A stretch of 64,000 nt of DNA, taken from the NCBI RefSeq assembly GCF_001561995.1, contig NZ_LLWC01000008.1, positions 310,001 through 374,000 on the forward strand, read 5' to 3'. Positions 54,891-64,000 of the stretch are shown here, piece by piece. Under the pieces are notes generated by a model. That model worked only from the letters and a program-made list of their open reading frames with translations. It had not been told where the DNA came from and made no database searches. The position numbers were made by a program, and so were the translations under genes. Within the stretch, counting starts at the first letter, position 1; each line of letters begins with the position of its first letter. The stretch comes from Polycladidibacter hongkongensis (GTDB lineage: Bacteria > Pseudomonadota > Alphaproteobacteria > Rhizobiales > Stappiaceae).

Positions 54891-56771
54891 GTGCCGCAGA
54901 TGAAATGGACAGCTTTCGCACTATCAATGGCCATTGCCGCGGGGGTGATCTCGCTGTCGCATTGCTCTGCAATTGCTGCCAACGAAACGACCCCATGGCG
55001 ACACGCTGTCACAAGCATCGGCACTCCCAAATACTCTAAGGGGTTCAAGCAGTTTGACTATGTAAACCCTGATGCACCCAAGGGCGGGCTCGTTCGGCTG
55101 CCCGACACTGGCAGCTTTGATACGCTAAACCCGATTCTGCGCAAAGGCACACCGCCCGCAGGCCTGGGCCTCGTCTACGAGAGGCTCATGGTGCAATCCT
55201 TGGACGAAACCGTAACCGAATACGGGCTTATAGCAGAAGCCATCCAGTTTCCCAAAGATTTCGCATGGGTAAAATTCCGCATTAATCCCGAAGCGAAGTG
55301 GCACGATGGCACCCCTATCACAGCGGAGGATGTTGTTTGGTCTTTCAACACCATCAAGGAAAACAATCCGCGATACCGCTACTACTACAAGAACGTGGTG
55401 AAGGCGGAAGCCACGGCTAAGCGCGAAGTGCTCTTCACGTTTGATACTAAGAACAATCTCGAATTGCCCAATATCGTGGGGCAAGTCATGGTGCTTCCCA
55501 AGCATTGGTGGACAGGCAAGAACGCCGATGGGGAACAGCGCGACATCACCAAAACAACTCTTGAGCCACCGCTTGGATCCGGTCCCTACAAGATCGGCAA
55601 GGTAAATGCTGGCCGCTCCATTACCTATGAACGGGTGGCGGATTACTGGGGCAAAGACCTGAATGTAAATATCGGCTCCAATAATTTTGACCAGATTCGC
55701 TATGAAGTGTTTCTGGATGAAACTGTCGCTCTTGAAGCGCTAAAAGGTGATCAGATTGATCGCCGCCAAGAAGCGACAGCAAAGCTTTGGGCCACAGCCT
55801 ACGATATTCCTGCTGTTCAAAGGGGCTGGATGAAAAAGCAGGAATTTACCCAGCCTTCGAACGCTTCTGGCCTCATGGCCGCCTTTATCCCGAATTTGCG
55901 TAAGGAAAAGTTTCAAGATCGCCGCGTACGGCAGGCGTTGAACTATGCACTTGATTTTGAAAGCCTTAATCGGGATTTGTTCTTTGACCTCTACTCAAGG
56001 ATCGATAGCTACTATTACGATACGGCCCTTTCTGCCCGCGGCCTACCAAAGGGTCAAGAACTTTCAATCTTGAACGAGTTTGCAGAAGAACTGCCCGAAG
56101 GCCTTCTGCAAACCCCCTATAAAAACCCGGTGGCAAAGGACAATCGCCAGTTGCGCGAGAACCTGCGTAAAGCCAATGATCTGTTAAAGGCAGCAGGTTA
56201 CGTGCGCAAGGGCGATCAGCTCGTGCATGCCAAAACCGGTGAACCTCTGACCATCGAATACCTGCTAAACGGAAATAGGTTTGAAAAAATAGGTTTGCGT
56301 TATCAAGCAGCCCTAGCGCGGCTTGGAATTGAAATGACATTACGCCCGGTGGATACCTCACAATATGTTAATCGTGTCAGAGCGCGCGATTTTGACATGA
56401 TCTACACCGGTTGGGTTCAATCATTGCGCCCAGGGAACGAACAGCGCGAATACTGGGGCAGCGCCGCCGCTGAAAAACCCACGTCCAGCAACTATGCAGG
56501 CATCAAAAACCCTCTCATAGATAAGCTGATTGAAAGGTTGATCATTTCAAAAGACTACGAGGAACTAAAGGCCGCCACCCGCGCGCTCGATCGTGTCTTG
56601 CTCTGGAATTCCTACGTCATCCCCGGTTGGACTTCGCCGGAGGACCGCTATGTCGTATGGGATCGCTTCTCCCATCCCCAGCCGCTGCCACAATACTCTA
56701 TCGGCTTCCCGACTATTTGGTGGTTTGACAAGGAAAAGGCCGCGAAAATAGCCAAGGAGCGCGCAGAATGA
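54891..56771 (+). CDS. yejA: Peptide ABC transporter substrate-binding protein (YejA-like), Sec-exported
   Basis: 626 residues. The start is a GTG at 54891 with GGGGAGGG just before it. A Sec signal peptide spans about 1-29 (ending SAIAA), and the mature part belongs to SBP family 5, with KGFKQFDYVNPDAPKGG, KWHDGTPITAEDVVWSF and GSGPYKIGKV. Such proteins capture oligopeptides or microcin-C-like compounds in the periplasm. It overlaps a second, related binding-protein gene by four bases, so both are made together. Confidence 0.92.
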   Translation: MPQMKWTAFALSMAIAAGVISLSHCSAIAANETTPWRHAVTSIGTPKYSKGFKQFDYVNPDAPKGGLVRLPDTGSFDTLNPILRKGTPPAGLGLVYERLMVQSLDETVTEYGLIAEAIQFPKDFAWVKFRINPEAKWHDGTPITAEDVVWSFNTIKENNPRYRYYYKNVVKAEATAKREVLFTFDTKNNLELPNIVGQVMVLPKHWWTGKNADGEQRDITKTTLEPPLGSGPYKIGKVNAGRSITYERVADYWGKDLNVNIGSNNFDQIRYEVFLDETVALEALKGDQIDRRQEATAKLWATAYDIPAVQRGWMKKQEFTQPSNASGLMAAFIPNLRKEKFQDRRVRQALNYALDFESLNRDLFFDLYSRIDSYYYDTALSARGLPKGQELSILNEFAEELPEGLLQTPYKNPVAKDNRQLRENLRKANDLLKAAGYVRKGDQLVHAKTGEPLTIEYLLNGNRFEKIGLRYQAALARLGIEMTLRPVDTSQYVNRVRARDFDMIYTGWVQSLRPGNEQREYWGSAAAEKPTSSNYAGIKNPLIDKLIERLIISKDYEELKAATRALDRVLLWNSYVIPGWTSPEDRYVVWDRFSHPQPLPQYSIGFPTIWWFDKEKAAKIAKERAE

Positions 56772-58663
56772 ACCAAGAAAACAAAGCGGCCGATTGGTCT
56801 CGTCGCTCGGTTTTAAAACTGGGTGCTACTGGACTTGGTCTCGCGGCGCTACCGGCAACTCTCTCTAGCGCAATTGCCAAGCAGGCAGGGCAGGGCAGGG
56901 TGCATGGCCTCTCCGTCTTTGGAGATCTGGCTTATGCAGCAGGCTTTCAAGCGTTTAATTATGTTAATCCGGCTGCGCCCAAAGGCGGGCAGATCACGTT
57001 GACAGCATCAAGCTGGCAGCTCAATCAAAATCCACAAACCTTCAATAGTTTCAATAGCTTTATCCTAAAAGGCGATGCGCCGCCGCGCATGGAAATGTGC
57101 TTTGACAGTCTGATGGTTCGAGCACTCGACGAACCGGACGCCATGTATGGCCTTGTGGCCAAGTCTGTCGATGTCTCGCATGATGGCAATTTTTTTGTTT
57201 TTAAACTGCGAGAAGAGGCCCGCTTTCATGATGGCTCCTTCCTGCGGGCCGAGGATGTCGCCTATTCGATTAGCCTGTTGAAAGAGCACGGCCACCCGAT
57301 CTTGCGTCAAACGCTGCAAGAACTTGTCTCTGCCACTGCCCCGGCCGATGATACGCTTACCGTCGCCTTCACCGGCAAGCACAGCCCGCAGCTGCCGCTC
57401 ATTGTGGCCGGCTTACCGATTTTCTCCAAAGCCTATTATTCCCGCTACGACTTTACGAGCACAACGCTGACGCCGCCGCTCTCTTCCGGGCCTTATAAAG
57501 TTGGCCCGCACCAAGTGGGCCGGTATGTTGAGTATGATCGGCAAAAAGACTACTGGGCAAAAGACTTGCCAGTGGTTCGTGGCCACTTCAACTTTGACAA
57601 GGTGCGCATCGATTTCTTCCGCGAGTCGCAAGCCGCTTTTGAGGCTTTCAAAAAAGGTGCTGTAAGCTTCAGAGAGGAAAATTCCTCGCAAAAATGGGCC
57701 ACCGGCTACGATTTTCCCGCTGTTAAAAATGGCTCTATCAAGCGCCATAGCTTCCCGGATAATCGTCCCGCAGGTGCGCAAGGTTGGTTCTTCAATACGC
57801 GTCTTGCCAAGTTTTCCGATCCACGCGTGCGGCAGGCGATTTCTCTGGCCTTTGATTTTGAATGGTCAAACAACGCACTTTTCTATGGTCTCTACACGCG
57901 CACGCAGGGTTTCTTCGCCAATTCCCCTATGCAGGCAGAGGGATTGCCAAGCGTAGCAGAGTTGGCGCTGCTTGATCCCTATAAAGATCAGCTGCCACAA
58001 CAAGTTTTTGATCAGGCCTATATTCAGCCAGTTTCTAATGGCTCTGGTCAGGATAGGGGCAATCTTGCAAAGGCGGCCAAGCTGCTCAAGCAGGCTGGCT
58101 TGCAGCGGGAGGGCGCAAAACTCATTGACAAAGAAGGAAAGCCCTTCAGTTTTGAGTTCCTCTCAAACAGCCAAATGTTTGAGAGGATAACAGCACCCTT
58201 CATAAAAAATCTTGAATTGCTGGGCATTTCAGCCTCATTCCGTGTTGTGGATCCGGCGCAGTACGAACAGCGGCTGAACAATTTCGAGTTTGATGTTGTT
58301 AGCCGCCGTTTCGCGCTCACACCAACGCTTGGCGATGACGCCTATGCCCTTTGGGGCAGTGCCTCGGCCGAGCGCCCGGGCAGCTATAACATGGCGGGGA
58401 TTAATAGCCCGGTGGTGGATGCTCTGATCGAACATGCGGTCAGCGCGGACACCCGTGAAAAGCAGCAGGTTGCTGCCCGCGCGTTGGATAGAGTTTTACG
58501 CCTTGGTTTCTACTGGGTGCCACAATGGTACAAGCCCGTGCACACTGTGGCTTACTGGGACAAATTTGGGATTCCGAAAGAGGTTTCCCTCTATGATTTC
58601 CCGGTTGAAACCACTTGGTGGCAAGATCCGGACAAAACAAAAGAGCTGGAAGCAGCCAACTAG
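56768..58663 (+). CDS. Second YejA-like substrate-binding protein, Tat-exported
   Basis: 631 residues of SBP family 5, related throughout to the preceding protein (AFNYVNPAAPKGGQ, ARFHDGSFLRAEDVAYS, SSGPYKVGPH). Its signal differs: SRRSVLKLGATGLGLAALPA is a twin-arginine signal, so this protein is probably folded before export. ATGA overlaps the stop of the first gene. It must share the single YejBEF transporter downstream, presumably delivering a different peptide range. Confidence 0.92.
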   Translation: MNQENKAADWSRRSVLKLGATGLGLAALPATLSSAIAKQAGQGRVHGLSVFGDLAYAAGFQAFNYVNPAAPKGGQITLTASSWQLNQNPQTFNSFNSFILKGDAPPRMEMCFDSLMVRALDEPDAMYGLVAKSVDVSHDGNFFVFKLREEARFHDGSFLRAEDVAYSISLLKEHGHPILRQTLQELVSATAPADDTLTVAFTGKHSPQLPLIVAGLPIFSKAYYSRYDFTSTTLTPPLSSGPYKVGPHQVGRYVEYDRQKDYWAKDLPVVRGHFNFDKVRIDFFRESQAAFEAFKKGAVSFREENSSQKWATGYDFPAVKNGSIKRHSFPDNRPAGAQGWFFNTRLAKFSDPRVRQAISLAFDFEWSNNALFYGLYTRTQGFFANSPMQAEGLPSVAELALLDPYKDQLPQQVFDQAYIQPVSNGSGQDRGNLAKAAKLLKQAGLQREGAKLIDKEGKPFSFEFLSNSQMFERITAPFIKNLELLGISASFRVVDPAQYEQRLNNFEFDVVSRRFALTPTLGDDAYALWGSASAERPGSYNMAGINSPVVDALIEHAVSADTREKQQVAARALDRVLRLGFYWVPQWYKPVHTVAYWDKFGIPKEVSLYDFPVETTWWQDPDKTKELEAAN

Positions 58664-58678
58664 ATAAAAAGGATTGCT

Positions 58679-59779
58679 ATGGGCGCGTATATTCTGCGTC
58701 GATTGCTACTCATGATCCCCACCCTCATCGGGATCATGGCAATCAACTTTGTCATTGTGCAATTTGCCCCAGGCGGCCCTGTGGAGCAGGTAATTGCCCA
58801 GCTGCAAGGCGAAGCCACCTCGGCCACGGCGAGTATTTCTGGTGGCGGCGGCGATTTCGGCGGTGCAGCTGCTGGCGGTGGCGATGGGGCTGGCTCTAAG
58901 TATCGCGGTGCGCAAGGGCTCGATCCAGATTTCATTAAGGAGCTAGAGGCGCAATTTGGCTTCGACAAGCCGCCGTTAGAGCGTTTCGGCCAGATGATTA
59001 TCGATTACGCTCGCTTTGATTTTGGCGAAAGCTATTTTCGCGATATCACGGTGATTGATCTGATTGTCGAGAAGCTGCCGGTCTCCATATCCCTTGGCCT
59101 CTGGATGACCCTTATTTCCTATGGGATTTCCATTCCCTTAGGCATTCGTAAGGCGGTGAAAGATGGCAGTACATTTGATGTCTGGACATCATCAATAATC
59201 ATTGTTGGCTATGCGATTCCCGGCTTCTTGTTTGCTGTCTTGCTGATCGTGCTTTTCGCTGGTGGCTCGTTTTGGGATCTATTCCCGCTGCGAGGTCTTG
59301 TCTCGGAGGGCTGGGAACAAATGCCATGGTATGAACAGATTGCAGATTACTTCTGGCACTTGGCCTTGCCGCTAACAGCAATGGCGCTCTCTGCCTTTGC
59401 GACCACAACTTTGCTCACAAAGAATTCGTTTCTTGATGAAATTCGCAAGCAATATGTGCAAACAGCGCGTGCCAAAGGCCTTACGGAGCGCCAGGTGCTT
59501 TATGGGCATGTCTTTAGAAATGCAATGTTGATCGTTATTGCAGGATTCCCCGGGGCGTTTATCTCGGCGTTCTTTGCGGGCTCTTTGCTAATCGAGACAA
59601 TTTTCTCGCTCGATGGGCTTGGCTTACTAGGCTTTGAATCCATCATAAACCGCGATTATGCAGTGGTTTTTGCAACGCTTTACATCTTCTCGCTCATGGG
59701 TTTGCTTGTGAATCTGCTTTCCGACATCACCTACACCATGATTGATCCGCGCATCGATTTTGAAAGCAGGGAGGTATAA
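58679..59779 (+). CDS. yejB: Peptide ABC transporter permease YejB
   Basis: 366 residues of the DppB/OppB family with about six membrane segments. The periplasmic part after the first segment has a Gly-rich insert ([19 protein letters not shown]). The coupling loop is in the [21 protein letters not shown] region, the typical EAA motif. AAGGA precedes the ATG. It forms the membrane pore with YejE. The next gene starts immediately after its stop. Confidence 0.94.
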   Translation: MGAYILRRLLLMIPTLIGIMAINFVIVQFAPGGPVEQVIAQLQGEATSATASISGGGGDFGGAAAGGGDGAGSKYRGAQGLDPDFIKELEAQFGFDKPPLERFGQMIIDYARFDFGESYFRDITVIDLIVEKLPVSISLGLWMTLISYGISIPLGIRKAVKDGSTFDVWTSSIIIVGYAIPGFLFAVLLIVLFAGGSFWDLFPLRGLVSEGWEQMPWYEQIADYFWHLALPLTAMALSAFATTTLLTKNSFLDEIRKQYVQTARAKGLTERQVLYGHVFRNAMLIVIAGFPGAFISAFFAGSLLIETIFSLDGLGLLGFESIINRDYAVVFATLYIFSLMGLLVNLLSDITYTMIDPRIDFESREV

Positions 59780-60967
59780 ATGATGACCTCTGATTCCACC
59801 TCCCGCCTAGAAAAGCAAGGCTATGAGGCACCGTTGCCCCTCCCCGAACAAACTGAAATCCCACCGAAAAAGCAACGTTTGTCGCCGTTAAACCAGCGTC
59901 GCTGGCGCAATTTCAAATCGCATAAACGGGGCTACTGGTCCCTATGGATCTTCTCATTCCTGTTTGTTTTCACTTTGTTTGCCGAGTTTATCGCGAACGA
60001 CAAGCCAATCCTTGTCTCTTACAAGGGCGAGCTCTTGATGCCTGTCTTTGTTGATTATCCTGAAGAGAAGTTTGGTGGTTTTCTTGCGGTGACAGATTAC
60101 CGCGATCCGTTCAACCAAGAAGAGATTGAGGCAAACGGGTGGATGCTCTGGCCGCCAATTCGTTACTCCTATTCAACGGTTAACAATGAAACGCCTGTCC
60201 CCGCGCCAGCGCCGCCATCATGGTCGATGGAGATCGGCGAGCGCTGCATCCGCTATCCGCTAGGTGCGGAAGATCCCAACTGCACCATTGGCAACTGGAA
60301 TTGGTTTGGTACCGATGATCAAAGCCGCGATGTGCTGGCCCGGCTGATTTATGGCTTTCGCATTTCCGTGTTGTTCGGTCTGGCATTGACCATAGCCTCC
60401 TCTTTGATTGGTATTGCCGCTGGTGCCGTTCAAGGCTTTTACGGCGGCTGGGTGGACCTTGGTTTTCAGCGCTTTATCGAAATCTGGACAGCGATCCCGA
60501 CGCTTTATCTCATCATGATTATATCTTCAGTGCTCACGCCGGGCTTCTGGGTTCTCTTTAGCATCCTGCTGGCATTTTCCTGGGTGGCTCTTGTCGGCGT
60601 GGTCCGCGCCGAGTTCTTGCGCGGGCGGAATTTTGAATACATCTCTGCTGCAAGAGCGCTGGGCGTCTCAAACAGAACCATTATGTGGCGGCACTTGCTG
60701 CCAAATGCCATGGTCGCCACTCTCACCTTCCTGCCATTCATTTTGAATGGCTCAATCTCCACCCTGACAGCGCTGGATTTCCTCGGGTTTGGTTTGCCCC
60801 CCGGCTCCGCATCACTTGGAGAATTGTTAAAACAGGGAAAAAACAATCTGCAGGCCCCATGGCTAGGCTTTACCGGCTTTATTGTGCTCTCGCTGATGCT
60901 CTCGCTGCTGATTTTTATCGGCGAAGCGGTGCGTGATGCATTTGACCCACGAAAAACCTTGCAGTAA
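59780..60967 (+). CDS. yejE: Peptide ABC transporter permease YejE
   Basis: 395 residues. A cytoplasmic basic segment (about 1-45) precedes the first membrane segment, and a long periplasmic loop with GTDDQSRDVLARLIYGFRI leads into five further segments; the EAA-type loop is EYISAARALGVSNRTIMWRH. It pairs with YejB. The ATG at 59780 directly follows the yejB stop and is preceded by GGAGG within yejB; a second ATG in the next codon is equally possible. Confidence 0.94.
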   Translation: MMTSDSTSRLEKQGYEAPLPLPEQTEIPPKKQRLSPLNQRRWRNFKSHKRGYWSLWIFSFLFVFTLFAEFIANDKPILVSYKGELLMPVFVDYPEEKFGGFLAVTDYRDPFNQEEIEANGWMLWPPIRYSYSTVNNETPVPAPAPPSWSMEIGERCIRYPLGAEDPNCTIGNWNWFGTDDQSRDVLARLIYGFRISVLFGLALTIASSLIGIAAGAVQGFYGGWVDLGFQRFIEIWTAIPTLYLIMIISSVLTPGFWVLFSILLAFSWVALVGVVRAEFLRGRNFEYISAARALGVSNRTIMWRHLLPNAMVATLTFLPFILNGSISTLTALDFLGFGLPPGSASLGELLKQGKNNLQAPWLGFTGFIVLSLMLSLLIFIGEAVRDAFDPRKTLQ

Positions 60968-60981
60968 CAGGAGCAAAGAAC

Positions 60982-62619
60982 ATGGACCAACAATCCTCTG
61001 CGCCCTTGTTGCAGCTGAAGGATCTGAGTGTAGAATTTACTCAGGATGGCAAGCAATCGCGGGCTGTCGATCGGGTTTCTTTCCCTATTAAGCGGGGCGA
61101 AACACTTGCACTTGTGGGAGAGAGCGGCTCGGGTAAATCTGTCTCAGCCCTGTCGGTTTTAAAACTGCTACCCTATCCGGCCGCCAGCCATCCAACTGGA
61201 TCGATTGAGTTTGAGGGCGAAAACCTGCTCGCGATGGATGAGCAGCATATCCGTAAAGTACGCGGCAATCGTATCTCGATGATTTTCCAAGAGCCGATGA
61301 CCTCGCTTAACCCGCTGCACACCATCGAGCGGCAGGTCTCGGAAATCCTGCGCATTCATAGAGGGCTTGGGGAAACCAACGCCCGCAAGCGCGTTATCGA
61401 GCTATTAGAGCAAGTCGGCATTCCAGATCCGGAAGGTCGCCTCGGCGCATATCCCCATCAGCTCTCAGGTGGTCAGCGACAGCGCGTGATGATTGCTATG
61501 GCGCTTGCAAACGAGCCGGACTTGCTCATTGCGGATGAGCCAACCACGGCGCTTGATGTCACCGTGCAGGCGCAAATTCTACAGTTGCTTAAAGACTTGC
61601 AGCAGAAAACCGGCATGGCCATGCTGTTCATTACGCACGATCTGGGCATTGTCCGCCGCTTGGCCGACCGCGTTTGTGTGATGACAGCGGGCAAAATTGT
61701 AGAGCATGGCGAAACCGCGAATATTTTTGCGGACCCGCAACATGAATACACCCGCCACCTGCTTGCCGCAGAGCCAAAAGGCGACCCGCCTCAAGTTGAT
61801 AGCACTCAGCCAATCGTGCTGTCGGCGGAAGATATCAAAGTTTGGTTCCCAGTGAAAACGGGCTTCTTAAGGCGTACCACCAGCCATATCAAGGCAGTTG
61901 ATGGTATCGACTTACAACTACGCGCGGGGCAAACACTTGGCATTGTTGGGGAGAGCGGCTCGGGAAAAACCACTCTCGGGCTCGCCCTCTTGCGTTTGAT
62001 CTCCTCCAAAGGCGAAATTCGCTACAATAGTGAAGCAATCGACAGCTACTCGTGGCAGAAAATGCGCCCATTGCGCCGCGATATGCAAGTTGTGTTTCAA
62101 GATCCTTTCGGCTCACTCTCTCCGCGGATGTCTGTAAGCGATATCGTTGCTGAAGGGCTGAAAATCCATATGCCGCAACTAAGCAGTGCTGAGCGGGATG
62201 CAAAGGTCGCTTCTGCGTTGGAGGAAGTAGGCCTTGATCCGGCCATGCGCCACCGCTACCCCCATGAGTTTTCAGGTGGCCAGCGCCAACGCATATCCAT
62301 TGCGCGCGCTATGGTGCTTGAGCCCAAGTTCGTTATGTTGGATGAACCAACTTCCGCACTCGATATGTCTGTACAGGCGCAAGTTGTTGACCTGCTCAGA
62401 GGCTTGCAACAGCGGCATGGCCTTGCCTATCTGTTTATCTCGCATGATCTCAAGGTGGTGCGGGCTCTGGCGAATGATGTCATCGTCATGCAGCATGGCA
62501 AAGTGGTAGAGCGCGGCACTGCGCAAGATATCTTCACCGCACCGCAAACCGACTATACAAAGCAGTTGATGGCCGCAGCTTTTCGAATGGAAGCAATTAC
62601 CGCCAGTTCGAACGAATAA
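60982..62619 (+). CDS. yejF: Peptide ABC transporter double ATP-binding protein YejF
   Basis: 545 residues with two complete ATPase modules. Walker A appears twice ([12 protein letters not shown] and [12 protein letters not shown]), as do the signature (LSGGQRQRV and FSGGQRQRI) and Walker B ([12 protein letters not shown] and [12 protein letters not shown]). It powers peptide import through YejBE in the inner membrane. AGGAG precedes the ATG. The stop is adjacent to the stop of the convergent DMT transporter gene, and its likely terminator lies inside that gene. Confidence 0.96.
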   Translation: MDQQSSAPLLQLKDLSVEFTQDGKQSRAVDRVSFPIKRGETLALVGESGSGKSVSALSVLKLLPYPAASHPTGSIEFEGENLLAMDEQHIRKVRGNRISMIFQEPMTSLNPLHTIERQVSEILRIHRGLGETNARKRVIELLEQVGIPDPEGRLGAYPHQLSGGQRQRVMIAMALANEPDLLIADEPTTALDVTVQAQILQLLKDLQQKTGMAMLFITHDLGIVRRLADRVCVMTAGKIVEHGETANIFADPQHEYTRHLLAAEPKGDPPQVDSTQPIVLSAEDIKVWFPVKTGFLRRTTSHIKAVDGIDLQLRAGQTLGIVGESGSGKTTLGLALLRLISSKGEIRYNSEAIDSYSWQKMRPLRRDMQVVFQDPFGSLSPRMSVSDIVAEGLKIHMPQLSSAERDAKVASALEEVGLDPAMRHRYPHEFSGGQRQRISIARAMVLEPKFVMLDEPTSALDMSVQAQVVDLLRGLQQRHGLAYLFISHDLKVVRALANDVIVMQHGKVVERGTAQDIFTAPQTDYTKQLMAAAFRMEAITASSNE

Positions 62620-63507
62620 TTAAACGGGAGCGCGCTTGACGCGCTCTTTGTAAGCCACGAACAATGCTGCCCCCACGATCATGGTTGCTGCTGGGAAGAA
62701 GGTGAGCGAAGGCCACTTGTCAAACACCAGCAAGTCTGCACCAACAGCAAACACAAGGGATAGATATTCAAACGTTGCGAGCTTTGATGCTTCTCCCAGC
62801 TTCAGGCTCAACGTCATGAAAATATGTGCCAATCCACCAATCAGCCCTGTTCCGATTAGCATTAGCAAATCGCGTAGGCTAGGTGTTGGCCAACCAAACG
62901 GCAATGTCGCCAGACCGGCGATGGCGCAAGTGAGCGCAAAGTAAAACGCAATAGCGCCGGGGTGTTCGGTTTTGGCAAGGTTGCGAACCTGTGTCATGGA
63001 ACCAGCCGCGAGTACGGCAGTGGTGAACGCAAGGCCAGCCCCGAATAAGTAGCTGTTGTCGGTGTGCGTAAGTGATAGCTCGGGACCAACAAGCGTTACT
63101 ACACCGGCAAAGCCCATTGAAATTCCGGTCAGCCTTATAAGGCTAAGTCGCTCACCAAGAAAAAGCCCGGCCATGACAGCCATGAGAATTGGAGTTAGAT
63201 AGCCAATGACTGTCGCATCTGCGAGCGGGAGGTATTTAAGCCCACCAAAGGAAGTAAACATGGCGATGCAACCAAGGGAGCAACGCACAATATGATCTTT
63301 GGGACGGCGAGTATGCAACCCCTGTGGTAATTCACGGGATAAAGCTAGAAAAAGGCAAAGTGGAATTAGGGCAAAAGCACTCCGGAAAAAAATGATTTGC
63401 CCCAATGATGCATCCCCGCTCAGAAGCTTGATGAGAACGAGCATCCCTGCGAAAAGTATGGAGGCTATAACCCTGCATGTAACAGCGTTGCCGAAGAGAA
63501 TGTGCAT
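62620..63507 (-). CDS. DMT superfamily transporter (EamA type)
   Basis: 295 residues with ten predicted membrane segments in two EamA repeats (ASILFAGMLVLIKLLSG to GFAGVVTLVG, and LFGAGLAFTTAVLAAGS to the end). The repeat signature TVIGYLTPILMAVMAGLFLGERL is seen in shortened form. Such proteins export amino acids or other small metabolites; the substrate is unknown. It converges with yejF with no space between the stop codons. Confidence 0.9.
   Translation of the reverse strand: MHILFGNAVTCRVIASILFAGMLVLIKLLSGDASLGQIIFFRSAFALIPLCLFLALSRELPQGLHTRRPKDHIVRCSLGCIAMFTSFGGLKYLPLADATVIGYLTPILMAVMAGLFLGERLSLIRLTGISMGFAGVVTLVGPELSLTHTDNSYLFGAGLAFTTAVLAAGSMTQVRNLAKTEHPGAIAFYFALTCAIAGLATLPFGWPTPSLRDLLMLIGTGLIGGLAHIFMTLSLKLGEASKLATFEYLSLVFAVGADLLVFDKWPSLTFFPAATMIVGAALFVAYKERVKRAPV
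62628..62649 (+). terminator. yejF terminator inside the 3' end of the DMT gene
   Basis: GAGCGCG and CGCGCTC form a 7-bp perfect stem with a five-base loop, followed by TTT, just after the yejF stop. The same bases encode the KERVKRA end of the DMT protein on the other strand. Confidence 0.6.
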
Positions 63508-63586
63508 CTAAAGAAACCGAGTTGCGGAACACCAGCGCAGCTCCTAGCAGTGCGCTCCCGCTTCGTCAATCATCAGGTGCAGACGT

Positions 63587-63624
63587 GAAAAGAGCAAGGG
63601 GCGTTGCCCCTCTCCCCTTGCTCT
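63587..63624 (-). terminator. Terminator of the chemotaxis receptor gene
   Basis: AGAGCAAGGGG (63591-63601) and CCCCTTGCTCT (63614-63624) form an 11-bp stem with a 12-base loop, followed on the minus strand by TTTTC. Confidence 0.75.
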
Positions 63625-63634
63625 ATTTGAAGCT

Positions 63635-64000
63635 TTATTGAGCCCGAATGTGGCGAATAAAGCTTTCAACGCTTTCATGAAGTGCCGTGGCCGACTCTCC
63701 AAGAATCTGAGCCGCGCTCTCGACTTCTATCGCCGAGCGGCTGGTTTCGTCAGCTTGGGCAGCGATTGTAACTGCACCCTCTGCCAGGACCTGCGTACCC
63801 GTAGAAGCGAGCACCGAACTCCGCGCTATCTCGTTCGTAGCCGATGTTTGCTGCTCAACCGCCGCGGCGATGGTAGACGCGATGGTATCCATATCCGCTA
63901 TGATCCGTGAGATCCCTGAGATCTCGTCTACCGCATTCATCGTTGCACTTTGGACGTTTGAAATTTGCGAGGATATGCTTTGTGTAGCTTGCGCTGTCTG
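63635..64000 (-). CDS. Methyl-accepting chemotaxis protein, C-terminal tail
   Basis: About 121 residues; the 5' end lies outside the window and the frame stays open to base 64000. The sequence is a long heptad-rich helix typical of the last part of the signalling domain, with EISGISRIIADMDTIAS and AAAVEQQTSATNEIARS, the latter a hallmark of the adaptation region. The C-terminus (VESFIRHIRAQ) lacks a CheR-tethering pentapeptide. Sensor domain and ligand are not in view. Confidence 0.9.
   Translation of the reverse strand, partial: QTAQATQSISSQISNVQSATMNAVDEISGISRIIADMDTIASTIAAAVEQQTSATNEIARSSVLASTGTQVLAEGAVTIAAQADETSRSAIEVESAAQILGESATALHESVESFIRHIRAQ

Noticed and set aside
1-64000. CRISPR arrays, transposases, integrases, phage genes, toxin-antitoxin pairs or defence islands
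   Set aside because: I looked for regularly spaced repeats, transposase motifs and known defence domains and saw none; the gene content is housekeeping.

Overview
The window looks like core chromosome of a free-living alphaproteobacterium, most likely order Hyphomicrobiales (Rhizobiales). Three things support this. First, the gene order: mutM-ubiE-ubiB; dnaK-dnaJ-pmtA; hslV-hslU; tsaB-rimI-fur-plsC-miaB-phoH-ybeY-corC-lnt-XRE-metK-trmB-rimP-nusA-ylxR-infB-rbfA-truB-rpsO-pnp; and pheA-cycM. Second, a heat-shock promoter of the alphaproteobacterial RpoH type stands before dnaK. Third, some proteins have alphaproteobacterial forms, such as a YlxR-L7Ae fusion, a short GpmA and a C-x4-C zinc finger in MutM. 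I cannot name the genus from sequence alone. Gene boundaries come from reading frames, ribosome-binding sites and family lengths; no database search was run.

Layout. 1-1.5 kb: end of a ribose-type sugar ABC transporter (ATPase fragment and permease). 1.6-7.2 kb (minus): a periplasmic iron cassette (imelysin, di-heme DUF1111 protein, imelysin-like protein, DUF1513 protein) with a Fur-box-like site upstream and a small lipoprotein gene beyond it. 7.4-12.8 kb (minus): DeoR and GntR regulators, 6-phosphogluconate dehydrogenase, L-lactate dehydrogenase and MutM. 12.9-16.4 kb: ubiquinone genes ubiE and ubiB, an AT-rich gap and a TetR regulator, with alkB converging on it. 17-24.5 kb: protein quality control (dnaK, dnaJ, hslV, hslU, a universal stress protein), with a phospholipid methyltransferase and an FMN reductase in between. 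24.5-36.5 kb: Fe-S carrier, tRNA modification, Fur, lipid and envelope genes, metK and trmB. 36.8-47.3 kb: the transcription-translation cluster rimP to pnp. 47.3-49.9 kb: an AT-richer surface-polysaccharide acyltransferase and a cupin. 50-54.6 kb: dapB, gpmA, a PfkB kinase, pheA and a membrane cytochrome c. 54.9-62.6 kb: a Yej-type peptide ABC transporter with two binding proteins. The window ends with a DMT exporter and the C-terminal tail of a chemotaxis receptor.

Most genes are ordinary housekeeping genes. The less expected material lies between them, in inverted repeats predicted to fold in mRNA. The clearest is a perfect 13-bp inverted repeat that buries the Shine-Dalgarno sequence of the pmtA-like gene just after dnaJ. 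Others are a three-way-junction leader before dnaK, adjacent 17-bp repeats plus a hairpin before metK, a promoter-terminator pair spanning about 65 nt before rimP, and a factor-independent terminator between the first two genes of the iron cassette. I found no tRNA, rRNA, CRISPR array, insertion sequence, phage gene or recognisable defence system. The iron cassette is the best candidate for a poorly described biochemical system.
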